Assembly: GCA_015680685.1 (NCBI GenBank)
Contig: MNCI01025555.1
Location: 80,757 to 144,756 of the forward strand
Source of the DNA: Gnetum montanum
Taxonomy: Eukaryota > Streptophyta > Gnetopsida > Gnetales > Gnetaceae
DNA: 64,000 nucleotides
Reading direction: 5' to 3'
The position numbers and the translations under genes are program-made. This document shows positions 43,930 through 55,232 of this stretch, piece after piece. Every line of letters starts with the position of its first letter. Position 1 is the stretch's first letter. The notes under the pieces are model-generated. The model saw nothing but the letters and a program-made list of their open reading frames with translations. It did not search any database and was not told where the DNA came from.

Positions 43930-46112
43930 CTAAATTATAGGATCTGTACAATATGTTGTTAAGGTAGGACAAGTATCGAACAGGTGCGATGGCACATTTA
44001 AAGCTAATGTAGCCAGTGCATTGGCTAGCATGTTGTTGTTTCTAGGCACGTGTTGGGCATCGATCGTTGTGAACTGCTTCAGAAGATCTTTAGCCATATC
44101 ACAGTAGGGCTGTCAATGTGCAGCCTTGCAGGCGTAGACTCTTGTGATTTGATTTATAACAAGCATCAAATCACCCCTAATTGCCAAGTGTTGAACATCA
44201 AGCTCTCTGGTTATTAGTAATCCCCTGAGGATCCCCTCGTACTCTGCCACGTTGTTTGTACAGGGGAAGATCAAGTGGTAGGCGTGAAGATGCACATCCT
44301 TAGGTGATAGCATAATGACTGTGGTGGCACTGCCGCCTCTAGCGGTTGAAGCTCCGTCAAAATATAACGTTGCTTTAGGGCCTGTTAGGACAGGGCTTAG
44401 GCTATGTACATGCTCGTCTGGAAATTCAGGCTCTATGGTTGCCTGACTGTCAATAGGCGATGTTATTAGTTGGTCAGCTATCACTTGGCCTTTCGTAGAA
44501 GATTGAACAATGTAATGTAGATTGAATTCTGCCATGATAGCTTTCCAATGAGCTATTTTGCTACTTTCGTACAGGTTATGCGTAATAGCCCTGAGGATGT
44601 TATTTTTGCAGATAATGTTGACCTGACTACAGAAAATATAATGTTTGCACTTTTTGAGCGTAAATACTAATGCTAAGCAATTACGCTCTACTTCGTTATA
44701 CCTCGTTTCATACACACATAGAGCATGACTCAAGTAGTAGATGGGTACTTCTGACCCATCATCCCTCTTCTGACAAAGTAATGCAACTAAGGCTACGTCT
44801 AATGTTGCGAGGTAAATGTAAAACGGTTGATCCCTTTGCGGTGGGAATATTGTTGGCAAGCGTTGAAGTTCTTGCTTCAAGCTATCAAACGCACACTGAC
44901 AATCATCTGTCCACTCGAAATTAACCCCCTTTTAAGCAAATGCTGCATAGGGTGTAATTTATTAGTTAATCTAGAGAAGAACCACCTGATAAACTACAAC
45001 CTCCCTTGCAATCCGTGTAATTGCTTGAGATTTGTAGGGGGTGTCAATTCAACAATGGCTTTGACTTTGTCAGGATCTACTCGTATACCAGCTTCTGATA
45101 CCACAAACCCTAGCATGCATCTGGTTTTAACTCCGAATGCGAACTTCTTTGGGTTGAGCCAGAGGTCTTATTTAGAGCATCTTTTAAGGACTAACTCCAG
45201 ATCCTCCGAATGATCCTTTGAATTTATAGACTTAACAGCTATATCGTCAACATAATCATTCAGTCTCCCTAAGAGGTAATCATTAAATATGTACATCATA
45301 GCTCGTTGATACATAGCTCCAACATTTTTTAACCCAAAAGGCATCATGATGTAACAAAAAGTGCCCTAGGGTGTCATGAATGTCATTGTCAGCTAGTGTT
45401 CTAGGTTGATGCGTATTTGATTATAGCCTGAGAAGCCATCCATGAAGGATAAAAGGGCATGCCCAGTGGTTGTATCCATCAATTGGTCGATACTCGATAG
45501 CGGAAAATTATCCTTGATTGTAGCTTTGTTCAAGTCTCAGAAGTCTATGCAGATGCGTATCCTTCTGGTCTTTTTAGGAACAACTACAATGTTGGATACC
45601 CAGTTTGAGTAATCAACCGTGTGAATAAAACCAGCCTGGTACAGTTTAGTGATCTCATCACGTACTGCTAGCGTGACTTCTGGCTTAATTTTTCATGCTT
45701 TCTATCTAATTGCTTTGATATGGGAATCTAGAATTATGTTGTGTTGTATTAACCTTGGATCTAGTCCTGGCATATCCTCATATGACCATGCAAACACTAT
45801 GATGTTGTTTTGGAGGACCTATTTTATGTTGTCATGTGCTTTTTGGTCTAGTAAAGAACTAACCTTAAGAGTTTTAGTCTCACCTCTATGCATAACCATA
45901 GAGACCTTGTTAAGGGGGTCTTCGGTTACATCTTCAGCCTCTAAGTCTAGCATACGCGTCGATTGTTCTGGCCAGTATAGAGATATTTTTGACGTGGCTA
46001 TGGTTGCATCATCAAGGGCAAGGTTAGTTTCTACTAGCGTGGGATCAAATTGTCTAATGATTTCCCCATGTGGGCTTGTTAAAACTAGGAGCGCAGATAA
46101 AGTTTCGTCCAT
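43930..46112 (-). pseudogene. RT, RNase H and second RNase H of element 3
   Basis: Second polyprotein, start MDETLSALLVLTSPHGE at 46112. FAWSYEDMPGLDPRLIQHNI, VPKKTRRIRICIDF, LLSFMDGFSGYNQI, MMPFGLKNVGAMYQ and the catalytic LNDYVDDIAVKS follow. A frameshift lies near 44890. The stretch 44113-44880 is open for 255 codons, covering RNase H (PFYIYLATLDVALVALLCQK) and the second RNase H (LYFDGASTARGG, CTNNVAEYEG, IRGDLMLVINQ), the Tat hallmark. About eight stops in the RT part. Confidence 0.87.
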
Positions 46113-46602
46113 TCGTCAATTGTCCTGCAAAATTGTCAAATATGAAAGTAATTAGAAAGGTGCTAAGTTGGATGCTATAAGTATTTAACGAATAATTCTT
46201 GGTTTAGTTTAAAAAGAAAAAGTATATGATGTGACGTTTCTAAGCGTGAGAAGCTAACTGAATTTTGAACATCGTGAACAGCCTGTAATTAATGCGACCT
46301 GATTATGAGGAGATAAGATGCAGTAGTTTAAGGTCGTTTCAGATCGTAATGCATGCGATATCTATCGCAATTAATGCATTGATTTTCGGGTTCCAGCTCA
46401 TACTAACACCATCATTTGGGCAACTCTCACTTAAATCAGACGTCAAGTTGGTTAATTTTGCATATAAGTAGATAGTTCCTATCAAAAACAGGCTGTTGGC
46501 TATCGCAAATTTGAATTCTCAGCTGTCACAGAGAGAAGGAGAAAGAGAAAAAGATTGAAGCACGGTACTTGTGAAGGTGTGAAGGTGTGCAAGACTATAA
46601 CA
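46113..46602. other. Spacer between RT start and antisense gene, element 3, with putative promoter and splice acceptor
   Basis: On the element strand, TTTTGCAG ends at 46125, 12 bases before the RT ATG, a plausible sense-intron acceptor. A TAGTTTAAGGTCGTTTCAGA repeat unit lies near 46325. On the + strand CATATAAGTAG at 46461 is a TATA-like box about 140 bases before the first ATG (46603) of the antisense gene, with a purine-rich leader between. Confidence 0.45.
46461..46471 (+). promoter_or_regulatory. Possible TATA box of the antisense cargo gene
   Basis: CATATAAGTAG, upstream of a GA-rich leader (AGAGAAGGAGAAAGAG) and an ATG at 46603. Position and composition fit a plant promoter. There is no comparison copy in element 1, so this is tentative. 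Confidence 0.35.
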
Positions 46603-47012
46603 ATGGTGCCAAAGGTAAGAGGCAAGAATGCCAAATTGGCAAAATTGACGAAGTACAAGGGAGCCTGTAGCGTGCTTCGCAGGCCTTGATTGAAGTGAGA
46701 GATGTCACTCCCTTGAATCGGTAGGCCATCCCTTGCTTATTCGTATTGCTTTTGGTGATATGATTCTTCTTTGTTGTGTTTATTCTTTTTGCATCATCTA
46801 CATAAATTAGAGTTTTAGGTTGTAGACCTCACATTAAAATGAGGGTTTATATAACAGTATTGGGTCTATCGCCATTGTCTGAGACAAACCTTATACTATT
46901 ACAAGGGTTTAGGCGATTTTGGCTATATGGCTAAAGCATAATTTTGTAAATTTTCCTATAGTTTAAGCATGCAATCGGAATCTAGATGGTAACATGTTTA
47001 TTTTTTGTACAG

Positions 47013-47824
47013 TATCATGGTGAAACCCATCCTAATCATGTTGGATATAATCAGGGCTTTATGTTGTATAAACCCTATCATACCTAATGTTCCTCCCCCT
47101 CAGACTCGTTTCCAGGGGAAGGCTATATGGTTCCGAAAGGGTGCGTTGGAGTTTCTGTAGTTTTTGTTGTGTAACTATAGTATTATTGTGTGGTCGCACT
47201 TGTCGGGCGATGTGGCAGGTGCTATTTTGGAACATCTGTTAGTGGGTTCTATGCAGGGCATCCTGGCTTTTCTGACAGACAGGGCTATTGATACTGGGCA
47301 TCCCCAAGATGGCAAACTTAGCGCCAGAGGATTGAAGCACTTAAGTTGGATCTAGGAGATGCCTAGATTTAGCTGTTATCATGCATATAATACTTTATTC
47401 GTGGCTCATCATGTCTCAACTTATTTTTAGAATCCACTAGGCATGGTGTATTATTCGAGCGGGTAAGTTATTTTATTGGCAGTATTGTCATTATGTTTCT
47501 AATGTCTAAATTTTCAAAGCATAGGATAGTAATATGTTATATGATACAGGATTTTCATCAACAAAAATGGGTTAGTAGGCAATAATGATACATTGTCTTG
47601 GACCGAAATGGCAATAAAGGAGTTTACATCCACTAGCAACGTATGCGCCGATGTAATGGGGCAAATGACCTTCGGCATTCATGAGTATCCTACCTGTTAT
47701 GCTGATTCCTTCCAAAATTGTCAGAATCTCGGGTGGTTACCTGAAGAATGGACTTTGAACCCATCCCTTACCCTCGCGGACGTGCAAAGGAAGCTTCCTC
47801 CATTTCCATTGCCATTTGGACCTA
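47013..47824 (+). pseudogene. Exons 1-2 of the element 3 antisense gene: FCP1/NLI-IF (HAD) phosphatase-like
   Basis: Acceptor TTTTTTGTACAG, donors GTAAGT (47463) and GTAAGG (47825). KPILIMLDIIRAL occupies the catalytic Asp loop (first Asp kept, second position Ile), IIVWSHLSGDVAGAILEHLL the WS motif and following helix, YNTLFVAHHVSTYF and NPLGMVYYSSG the last motif, where active enzymes have Asp-Asp. Exon 2 contains LSWTEMAIKEFTSTSNVCAD and LGWLPEEW. The fold call rests on motif order and spacing, not on a search. Confidence 0.6.
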
Positions 47825-47942
47825 GTAAGGTTTCATTGCAGCTATTTGTTACAGGATATTATATATATATATATATATTTCTTATTTTGAAATGTTGTGT
47901 AATAGTCATTTTGCTATGTTGACATGTGCCTTGTGTTATCAG

Positions 47943-48992
47943 CCAGGGAATCCTGGGAGATTACCATCACGATTTCCGGCCGCAAGGCGAATACGCTCCT
48001 CTTTCGTTATGGTGACATAAAGGAGGCACAATGCTGGCTCGGCCACGTGGCGGCCCCAGTTGCGTTGGTCACTAAGCTGCGGGAAGCGAGGCTAATGCAT
48101 TTATTCTTGGTTGTAACCCCTGATGTCCCCGCAAGTAAAATGTTAACCCTGGTGCACTCCTTCAGCAAGGGAGCTAAGCATTTTTGTACGCGCATGCGTC
48201 ACATGCGTGTAAACTTTGATATTGACACTCAGATATTTACTGACCTCTTCAGCATCCCCTCTGATGGTCTTCCCATAGAGGAAAAATTAAGGAGAAGTGT
48301 CAAATGTTAGGAAGAGCTGGAGGAGTGGATGGGGATGAAAAAGGAAACCAAGGGGATCCCTTGCAAAAAGATTGAATTAGAGGTCACCAAGACTATTTAT
48401 CCCATCTTTCGGGCCTGGGCTTTCCCCAAAAGACTCTCGTAGGGGAAGTTATTTACTATAGAACAGACTCGTATCATGCGAGAGGTGATGGAGGAAGGAA
48501 CCCAGTTTGATTGGGCAAGCTATTTCGCTAAGGGGTTACGCACTGAAATGATCAGGCTCCACCAAAAGCTTGAGTCTCATTTTAGTGTGCACTTCACCTT
48601 CTTCATAGCTTGCCTCTGGCATTTTGCCAAATTTTTGGTTATCCAGAGGAATGGGGTCTGGGTGCTACAAGACCGAGACCAGTTATCCAAACCCTAGATT
48701 TCTCATATCTTCGGCACTACCCGATCACAGGATCCTTCGGAAGGAATTGGGGAGTCGCTGTCTATAACGACTAGGGATTTGGTGGCGCCTCAAGTGTGGG
48801 GCCCTAACAGTGTAGGTGGGACGCTTCCCACTTACACCGGTGATGCCTCACTAGGGAAGCACCTAGCTGTAGAGATAGTAGACACCTCAGTTTAGCGTAA
48901 AAGGCCTCACTTAACCGAGGCCCCTGTGGAACCAGTAGGTGGCATAGCCAGAACTGTGCAAGTCAGGCTTCAACGGAGTAAACCTCTACCTG
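47943..48992 (+). pseudogene. Exon 3 of the element 3 antisense gene: conserved central domain
   Basis: 1050 bases between acceptor TGTTATCAG and donor GTAAGC. Starts RESWEITITISGRKANTLLF (element 1: SSNEITIISGHTEATLF), then the VTPDVPASKM, CTRMRHMRVNFDIDTQIF and LFSIPSDG blocks, FRAWAFPKRLS, and FAKFLVIQRNGVWVLQDRD. The first 122 codons are open. At least four stops follow, the clearest being TAG at Gln-like sites. Confidence 0.78.
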
Positions 48993-49552
48993 GTAAGCGT
49001 AAAGATATAGTGAAAGTTATGGCAATTGTTATATTACGCAACTTTATTCAGGGTATTTTGAATTATTTAAATGTGTTATGTGGCATAAACAGGGAGACCT
49101 ACAGAGTGGTTAACCCCTGAAATAGGGGCAGTGGTATTACGGCGTGGGGAAGGGGTCCTAGTTTTGGAAGAGGAAGCCCTGGCTATTAGAATAAGTGACG
49201 CATAGATCCTTGTGCGCGAGGAGAGAGGGGAGGCGGAAAACGTTGATGCACTCCCCACTATAACAGGCAAAGGTAATTAGTGTATTAAATTTTTTTTAAG
49301 GAATTTTGTTAATAACTAGAAATTTTAACTTAATTATGCTACAAATGAACAAGATGCATCCCCGTCCGCCGTTGCAAGCAGAGTGTGGGGGAACTTCCCT
49401 GATAAGTTTGCCTTCATGGAAGGTGTTGTCAGTGATATGATTGAGCACCTCGAGCGCGTCGATCCTGGGGCTGGTATGTTACAGCTATAATATGCTTATT
49501 TTATTATAATGTGCTATAATGTTTATTTACGTTTGATAATATTTGTTATCAG

Positions 49553-50682
49553 GAGCTCACCTTCAATGGGACCCTACGGAGCCCATTGACCTAGACACAG
49601 TGGAGCCTTCATTGGAAGGGGCAGTCGTGCCACGCAACATTTATGAGAAAATGTGTAAATGTGCATTACGCTTGACCCGCTCCTTATGGAAGAGTCAAAA
49701 CATCAATGAAGACCTCTAGAAGAAGCTGCAGAGGTCAGAGAAGAAAAGGATGTCTCTGATCAAAGAGGTCGGAGACTTAAGATCGCGATGTGAATTCCTG
49801 CAGGCACGAGGAATAGATGAAGAGGACTGACGTACAGCTATTATTGACTACGCTCGCTACTGGACCATGGTCAAGAACAGCGTGCAAACCAGTCGCAAAT
49901 TGGTGGAGCAAAGGATGCAAATAGAGATCTTGGCCCAGAAGAACCAGGACTAGAAGGACTTTTGCGCAAGTGTCCAAGAGTGGGGGCAAGAAGAAAAAGA
50001 TCATAAGCATCTGTATAAGTGAGAATATATTGCTTATTGTTAGCACTATTGAGATTCTACCATTAAAGCTCAATCCTTACGGGTATTCCTTGATGTCATT
50101 GGCGTATCTAAGGCCTTTGAGAAGTTCCAGGAGCAGGTAATGGTGAGCACATCTCCGGAAAGAGAAATTACTCTTCCTGGGGACGAGACCACAATCCCTA
50201 CTTTCTTCCCTAAACCACCCCGATGGACTAGCATAGAGAAAGGGAAGGTGAAGGTTGGAACTAATCTAGGGAATGGAGTTTGGTCTGAGCTGACCGAGGA
50301 CGAAATTATGCAATGCTTGGGGGTTGGTTTAGATCAACTCCCCTTTGCTGCAGATGCAGGACCATCGCGAATAAGTTTGAGTATTATTGAATTTAGATTT
50401 TCTGATTTATCCTATCATGGCTTTTGCTTATGTATTTATTGTATGTAGGTACAAGGCATGGATGAAGAAGGCGAACAGAATGAAGAGCACATTTAGGAAG
50501 ACGAGCGTAATGACGCAGACCACCCTCTTGGGGAACCAGTGTTAATGCAAGAGTGCCGTGAAGATGAAATTCCTCATGAAGGAATACCCTCTAAAAGGGA
50601 TGGCCCACTCAAGGACGATTTGTTAGGCTTAGAGGAAGACTTAAGAGATACCAGTGACAGTGGTACTAGGGGGGATGTGTAA
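49553..50682 (+). pseudogene. Exons 6-7 of the element 3 antisense gene: coiled coil and acidic tail
   Basis: Exon 6 (49553-50370) keeps one frame throughout with about seven stops. AHLQWDPTEPIDL opens it, then Lys/Glu/Arg-rich helix text (KKLQRSEKKRMSLIKEVGDL), EEKDHKHLYK, and PRWTSIEKGKVKV. Exon 7 (50449-50682) is strongly acidic (QGMDEEGEQNEEH, LLGLEEDLRDTSDSG), ending TAA. Element 1 exon 7 is shorter (93 bases) but also acidic (ADDEEDFGD). Confidence 0.72.
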
Positions 50683-51164
50683 TTGTGATTTACGCATGAT
50701 TTTATTGATGAAATCGAACAATGGAAATATGAATGTTGGCAAGATTACTCATGAGGTTTTGTTTATGGTTTTTTATTTATTTTATGTCTTTATTTATACA
50801 AAGCAAAAACAGAATTGTTAAGGACTTTGGATAGGTTGAATTATTGTTACTACAGAATGGAATTGCTAGTTTAAGGCCATCATAGGCCATCACGTAGCGT
50901 TTACGTAGGATACAAACGATTAGCTAGTTTTAGGCTGTTACAGGCCATGGCTAGTTTTAGGCCGTTGTAGGCCATCACTAGTTTTAGGCCATTGCGAGTC
51001 ATTACTAGTTTTAGGCCGTTGCGGGCCATCTACGTACGTCTGGGAATGTAATTGATAAAAAATGTACATATCTACGTAATTGTGCTAATATGACTAATAG
51101 AAGTAAAGAAGCGTAAGTGGAAAAACTAGTAAAAGTGTAACGATACGCGTAAATACTACTCAAA
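50683..51164. repeat. Spacer with 27-bp palindromic repeats next to protease, element 3
   Basis: Five to six copies of CTAGTTTTAGGCCGTTGCGG plus GCCATCA at about 50870-51030. Each has an inner inverted repeat, GGCC...GGCC. Their start CTAGTTTTA matches the 3' repeats of the element. This is the protease-side edge of the cargo insert. Confidence 0.75.
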
Positions 51165-51839
51165 TCAATCGCTAGCCCGCAATTGTTTCTTGATGGCCTT
51201 TACATTCAGTGGTGCATAAGGGCAGGGAGGTTTATGATCTGACTCTTCCATACCATTTTCTTGAAATGGTAGGTCAGCCCAGGCTAGGCTTTCATCATTC
51301 ATTTCAGCTTGTTCAGGAATTCGGACATGGGTTTGATCTTTGGATGTTTCGATCTCTGAACCCCATTCTTCTTCAATGTTGTTCACAGTTCTGGGAGTCA
51401 TTTCATCACCGTGTATTACTACCTCTCCCCCCACATAAGGGAGGTGTGTCTCTTGGTGTATTGGTGATGAAACTGCCCTCCGTTGGGCTAGCCAGGACCT
51501 CCCTAGAATCAGGTTGAAACTAGGCATCTCCTCAACAATGATAAATGTGGCATCTATTAGGAATTGATCAATTGCCACAAATTTGATATGCACTGTCCCT
51601 TTGACTTGAACCCATGCCCCGTTGAATGACTTTAGGCATGATGTCGTTGTAGGACTAATCTGGTTGATCAGGCCTAACTTATCCACTATAGGATAATGGA
51701 TGACATTCGTAGCCGTGCCATCATCAATGTGCACCCTCTGGATCCAATGTTGACCAACCCGGATGGTGATGAACATGGGTTTTATCGTTACTTGACCTTT
51801 CTCAGGATCATCTTTAATGGATTCATCATGAAAGGTCAA
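51165..51839 (-). pseudogene. Protease of element 3, open for 224 codons
   Basis: The best-preserved element frame in the window, uninterrupted from MTFHDESIKDDPEK to IKKQLRASD-stop. QRVHIDDGTATNVIHYPIVD carries the active-site D-D-G, and FNLILGRSWLAQRRAVSSP the C-terminal motif. It is the end of the gag-protease polyprotein and lies upstream, in element direction, of the antisense gene. The upstream gag has stops, so protein is unlikely to be made despite the open domain. Confidence 0.85.
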
Positions 51840-54800
51840 AGGGGTAGGTTTGGATCGCTTAGTGGTGGGGGAAACATGACTGCATGTATCGCTTCCTCCT
51901 CTGTTGGTAAGCCTTCATCCATAGGTATGGATGTTAGCATACGGACCATAGTCTCACGGTGCTTTTGAGATGTCATAAGCAAGTCATAGAGGCTCAATGT
52001 TATGTTCTTCTATTTTCGATCCTGTTTGACTTGCGTAAATACGTTGAGGAGGTCCTGTTCTCGGCTGGGTTGTTTATCCCCTCTATCTTCTTCCATTCAC
52101 CCTAAGAGACGAATCTCCCGAGGTAGACTAGCATTAGTCAGAGGGTTGTGTTTCTTCTTGCCGAGGGGAGGTGTCTATGTTTTTGTACCCTTATCCTGTC
52201 CATAAGGTGTAGGCGAAGGGATAGAGGCCAGGGGCCTGGGCTTAGCGAAGCCTAGCGTAGAGTGGTTTTTGGTGGCATTAATTGACACATCTCCTTCCTT
52301 TTTTTTATTGGGTTGCAGTTGATGGTTTTGGTTAGAAGATTGTCCCTACGTAAAAGGAGCAGCCGGTGGCTTTGGTACCCTAAGGATAAAAGGTGCCTTA
52401 GGAGTAGGCGCGAACATGGCTGCAGCTTTATTGTCAATGTGAGACCGAGTTATGGCTGGAGAGGGCATCCGAATAACAAAGGGTGACCTCGAGACGCTGC
52501 CAACTACCGGTGAAGAGCTTGCTCCCTGGGGTGAACTGGTAGGTACGCGTAAAACAAAGGGTTGTTTAGGTGGTACCTTCCCTTCACTATCCGTACTTAC
52601 CACATTGATGGTGTATGGTGCGCTATTTGCGTTTAACGGATCCTTGTACACATGCAACGCTTGGTTTTTGGGACACATTGGACTACTGCTGTCTAGTTTC
52701 AGAGAACCATCATCAATCATGTGTTGAATGTCATCCTTCAATGCCTAGTCGTAATCGATGTCATGACCACACAGCTGATGGTAGTCACAAAAAAGGTCCA
52801 ACCTAAAAGACTTCAGAACTGGTGGTTCGTTAAGTAGGGCTCAAGAAGGATTCTTCAGCAATTCACAATGACGCCTGTGACACTTCAGAGCTTCTTCAGA
52901 TACTTTTTTATTCTAAATATATCCTTCCCCTAATAATTGTTTCAATAGTTCCGAATATTTTATAAGCAGGGCTGTATATTTTGAGCGATATTTATGCTCG
53001 AAGTTTGGCTTTGGCTGGGGGGCTTTTCAGGGGCAGGTGTGTCTTGGCCAGTGCTGCTTGCACTAGCCGTGGTCTCGGTAGACGCTATGGGTGCTTTCTT
53101 GTTATTCTTGTTTTTAGCACCCTTAGCCAGTGCAGCTACTATCGTCGTTGTTGCTTTACCCTTGTCTTTACCCTTATTGTTAGTGTTTTTATAGGCCACA
53201 TACGCCAGGTCTTTTCTAGCCTCAGCAGCATCTTGGATGCTCTTAGTTTGGGCTAAAGCCTGATTCAAGGAGTGAGGGGAAAGGTAATACAGTTTTGACT
53301 TGATGAATCCGTTAACTGCTCCTTTGAAAATAGCCAGCAAATGGGCTTCCACGATTGGCTCACGGATTTCATTCAAAGTAGCACTCCATCACTGTATAAA
53401 CTTTTGGACTGGTTCAAGTGGGTCTTGTTTCACTCCCATAAGTTGGTCTAGCATGACTTTCGGCTTTAAGTTGTATTTAAATCAAGTCACAAATTATGTT
53501 AGGAGCCCTTCCAGGGTTGAGATGGAAGAGCGAGGGAGCGCTTGATACCAGTCCAAAGCTTTCCCTGCCAGAGACATTGGAAATACACGGATAATCGTAT
53601 GAGGCCATTGTTGCAATAACAAGGATTCAGACCTAAAGGTAACAAGATGAGCGTTGGGATCTCCTTCCTCATTATATTTAGCAAAATGAGGCAACGACAT
53701 CCCTGGAGGCAACAATAGCATAGGAACCACTGGGCTGATAGGATCATCCAGGTAGAAATCCATGATTTGTATCGTATCAGAGCCAGCAGCTTTAAGGCGT
53801 TTAACTTCCTCAGTAAGAGTCTAAATAAGAAAAAAAGCTTGATCCAGGCTTGTTGATCAAGAAGTCGGTGCAGGAGGAGCATGGGGTTGGACCGAGAGAG
53901 AAGTGCCAGGCAATGGGAATGGAGCGATGACTTGGATGATAGGTGGTGCTACGGGGACTATCCCCGCTAATAGAGCAGCCTATGAAAGCCACCACCCACT
54001 GGGTTGAGCAGAGAAATTGGCTGTCGCTGGCTGTGTAGGATGAAAATTATAAGGGTATTGTGCACTTATCTGTGGGACATGCATGGTGGATGTGGCTAAC
54101 GGTTGTACACCATATAATGCAGACTGATCGTGTTGTGCAACAGGCATGATCCACTGACCATCCATGGGTTGTTGAATGGATCATTGTAATTGGATAGTAG
54201 TTACGATTTGTTGCCTTGCAAGGGGCTGCGATGATAAGGTCTGCACCAGATTTTGCACTGGGCGGGTTATAGACGTGGTATGAGGTTGGACTTGGGGGAT
54301 GAAATGGGGTGCGGTGGATGTAGGTACCACCGATGGAATACTAATTACTTGTGGCTATGAGACTGCCCCCATGTTATTTTAAGAAGGTATTTGTACTTGC
54401 AAGACTGAGGATTGCGTAATGGCCTACGGGATGACAGGAATATGGGTTTGGGTGGTCATGGCTGAGTTGAGATGGGCGGCCTCTCTGGTGAGAGGAAACA
54501 GGGGATTTATGTATGTATGGGGGCTGAGGGTATGATATGAATCCTCGTGTTCAGAGTGGGCTGCAAATTCATCTTCCTCCTCCTCCCCGTTTTGAGGTTC
54601 TAGAATGGATCATGTAGTCTGACTCTTAGCCATAACTAGTTGGGTCAGGAGTTCATGATAATGTTTAGTCAGGGGGATAATGTCATACATAGTAAGGTGA
54701 AATCTTGGCCCCCTCTATGGATCAGCTCATAATTTTTTTTGCCTCAATCTCGGCTTGGCTAAGAGCAAGCTTTGCCTAGATCTTGACCCAAATGAAATTA

Positions 54801-54982
54801 TACTCTTCAGAAGTCATGAAGGTGAATATAGGTTCCTTACCCTATAATCTCAATGAACGGCGTGATGGTCCTTGAGGTCCTATTGCACTAGAAGCTGATC
54901 TGGTGGTGGCGATGGGATTTATGGATGTGGCACCCAAGTCGGTGGTGATCATAGCGGCTGTGGTTGCATATGCAGAATCCAT
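51840..54982 (-). pseudogene. gag: gag of element 3 (decayed)
   Basis: Start ATG 54982 (MDSAYATT). The N-terminal region has PQGPSRRSLRL, shared with element 2. The core at 53494-53770 reads YNEEGDPNAHLVTF, GKALDWYQALPRSSI, and VQKFIQ with WSATLNEIREPI at about 53376. A Lys/Ala/Thr-rich linker (KGKDKGKATTT) and a DYHQLCGHD zinc-knuckle-like site follow. Then the repeated motif PFVLRVP, PFVIRMP, PFILRVP (52346-52660) and SLYDLLMTSQKHRETM near 51990. Several stops and a few frameshifts. Confidence 0.83.
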
Positions 54983-55209
54983 TTCTTAGATAGGTTAATG
55001 ACAACAAACGATAGGATCTATAAGGTGACGGCCAAACAAAATTATGATTAGGCTTTTTACCCTTTAGGATTCCAAACAAATCGTTACTGTGAATGATCTA
55101 TACCACACAATTTCGTAGACTTCCCTAGAGGTATTACGTTTACGTTTTTATGGACATGGGTATGGATCGCTTACAGGGTTACCTGTAAAATATGGATCGG
55201 AGGTTCAGG

Positions 55210-55226
55210 CCCTCCTTCTAGTGCTA
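55210..55226 (-). other. Primer binding site of element 3 (decayed)
   Basis: Element strand TAGCACTAGAAGGAGGG, differing from the element 5 site by two G-to-A changes, six bases after the LTR. Confidence 0.65.
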
Positions 55227-55232
55227 GAAAAC

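Larger units (their letters stand above)
46603..50682 (+). pseudogene. Antisense cargo gene of element 3: seven shared exons, HAD-like N-terminus
   Basis: Opposite strand to the element. Exons shared with element 1: 47013-47462, 47550-47824, 47943-48992, 49093-49272, 49354-49473, 49553-50370, 50449-50682. Introns start GT and end AG, except the last, whose donor reads ATAAGT, a G-to-A change. Phases 2,1,1,1,1,0 equal those of 6520-10287. A possible first exon begins MVPKVRGKNAKLAKLTKYKG at 46603, a basic, NLS-like start, but its splice to 47013 is unresolved. The predicted protein exceeds 1000 residues: HAD-like part, central domain, charged coiled coil, acidic tail ending TAA at 50680-50682. 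About a dozen in-frame stops make it a pseudogene here. Confidence 0.87.

Noticed and set aside
45649-46155. 168-codon + strand frame
   Set aside because: It is the complement of the RT N-terminal coding region of element 3, whose protein aligns with element 1; this frame has no conserved counterpart.
52452-53256. Overlapping + strand frames of 66-91 codons
   Set aside because: Shadows of the gag linker of element 3, which has recognisable gag motifs on the minus strand.
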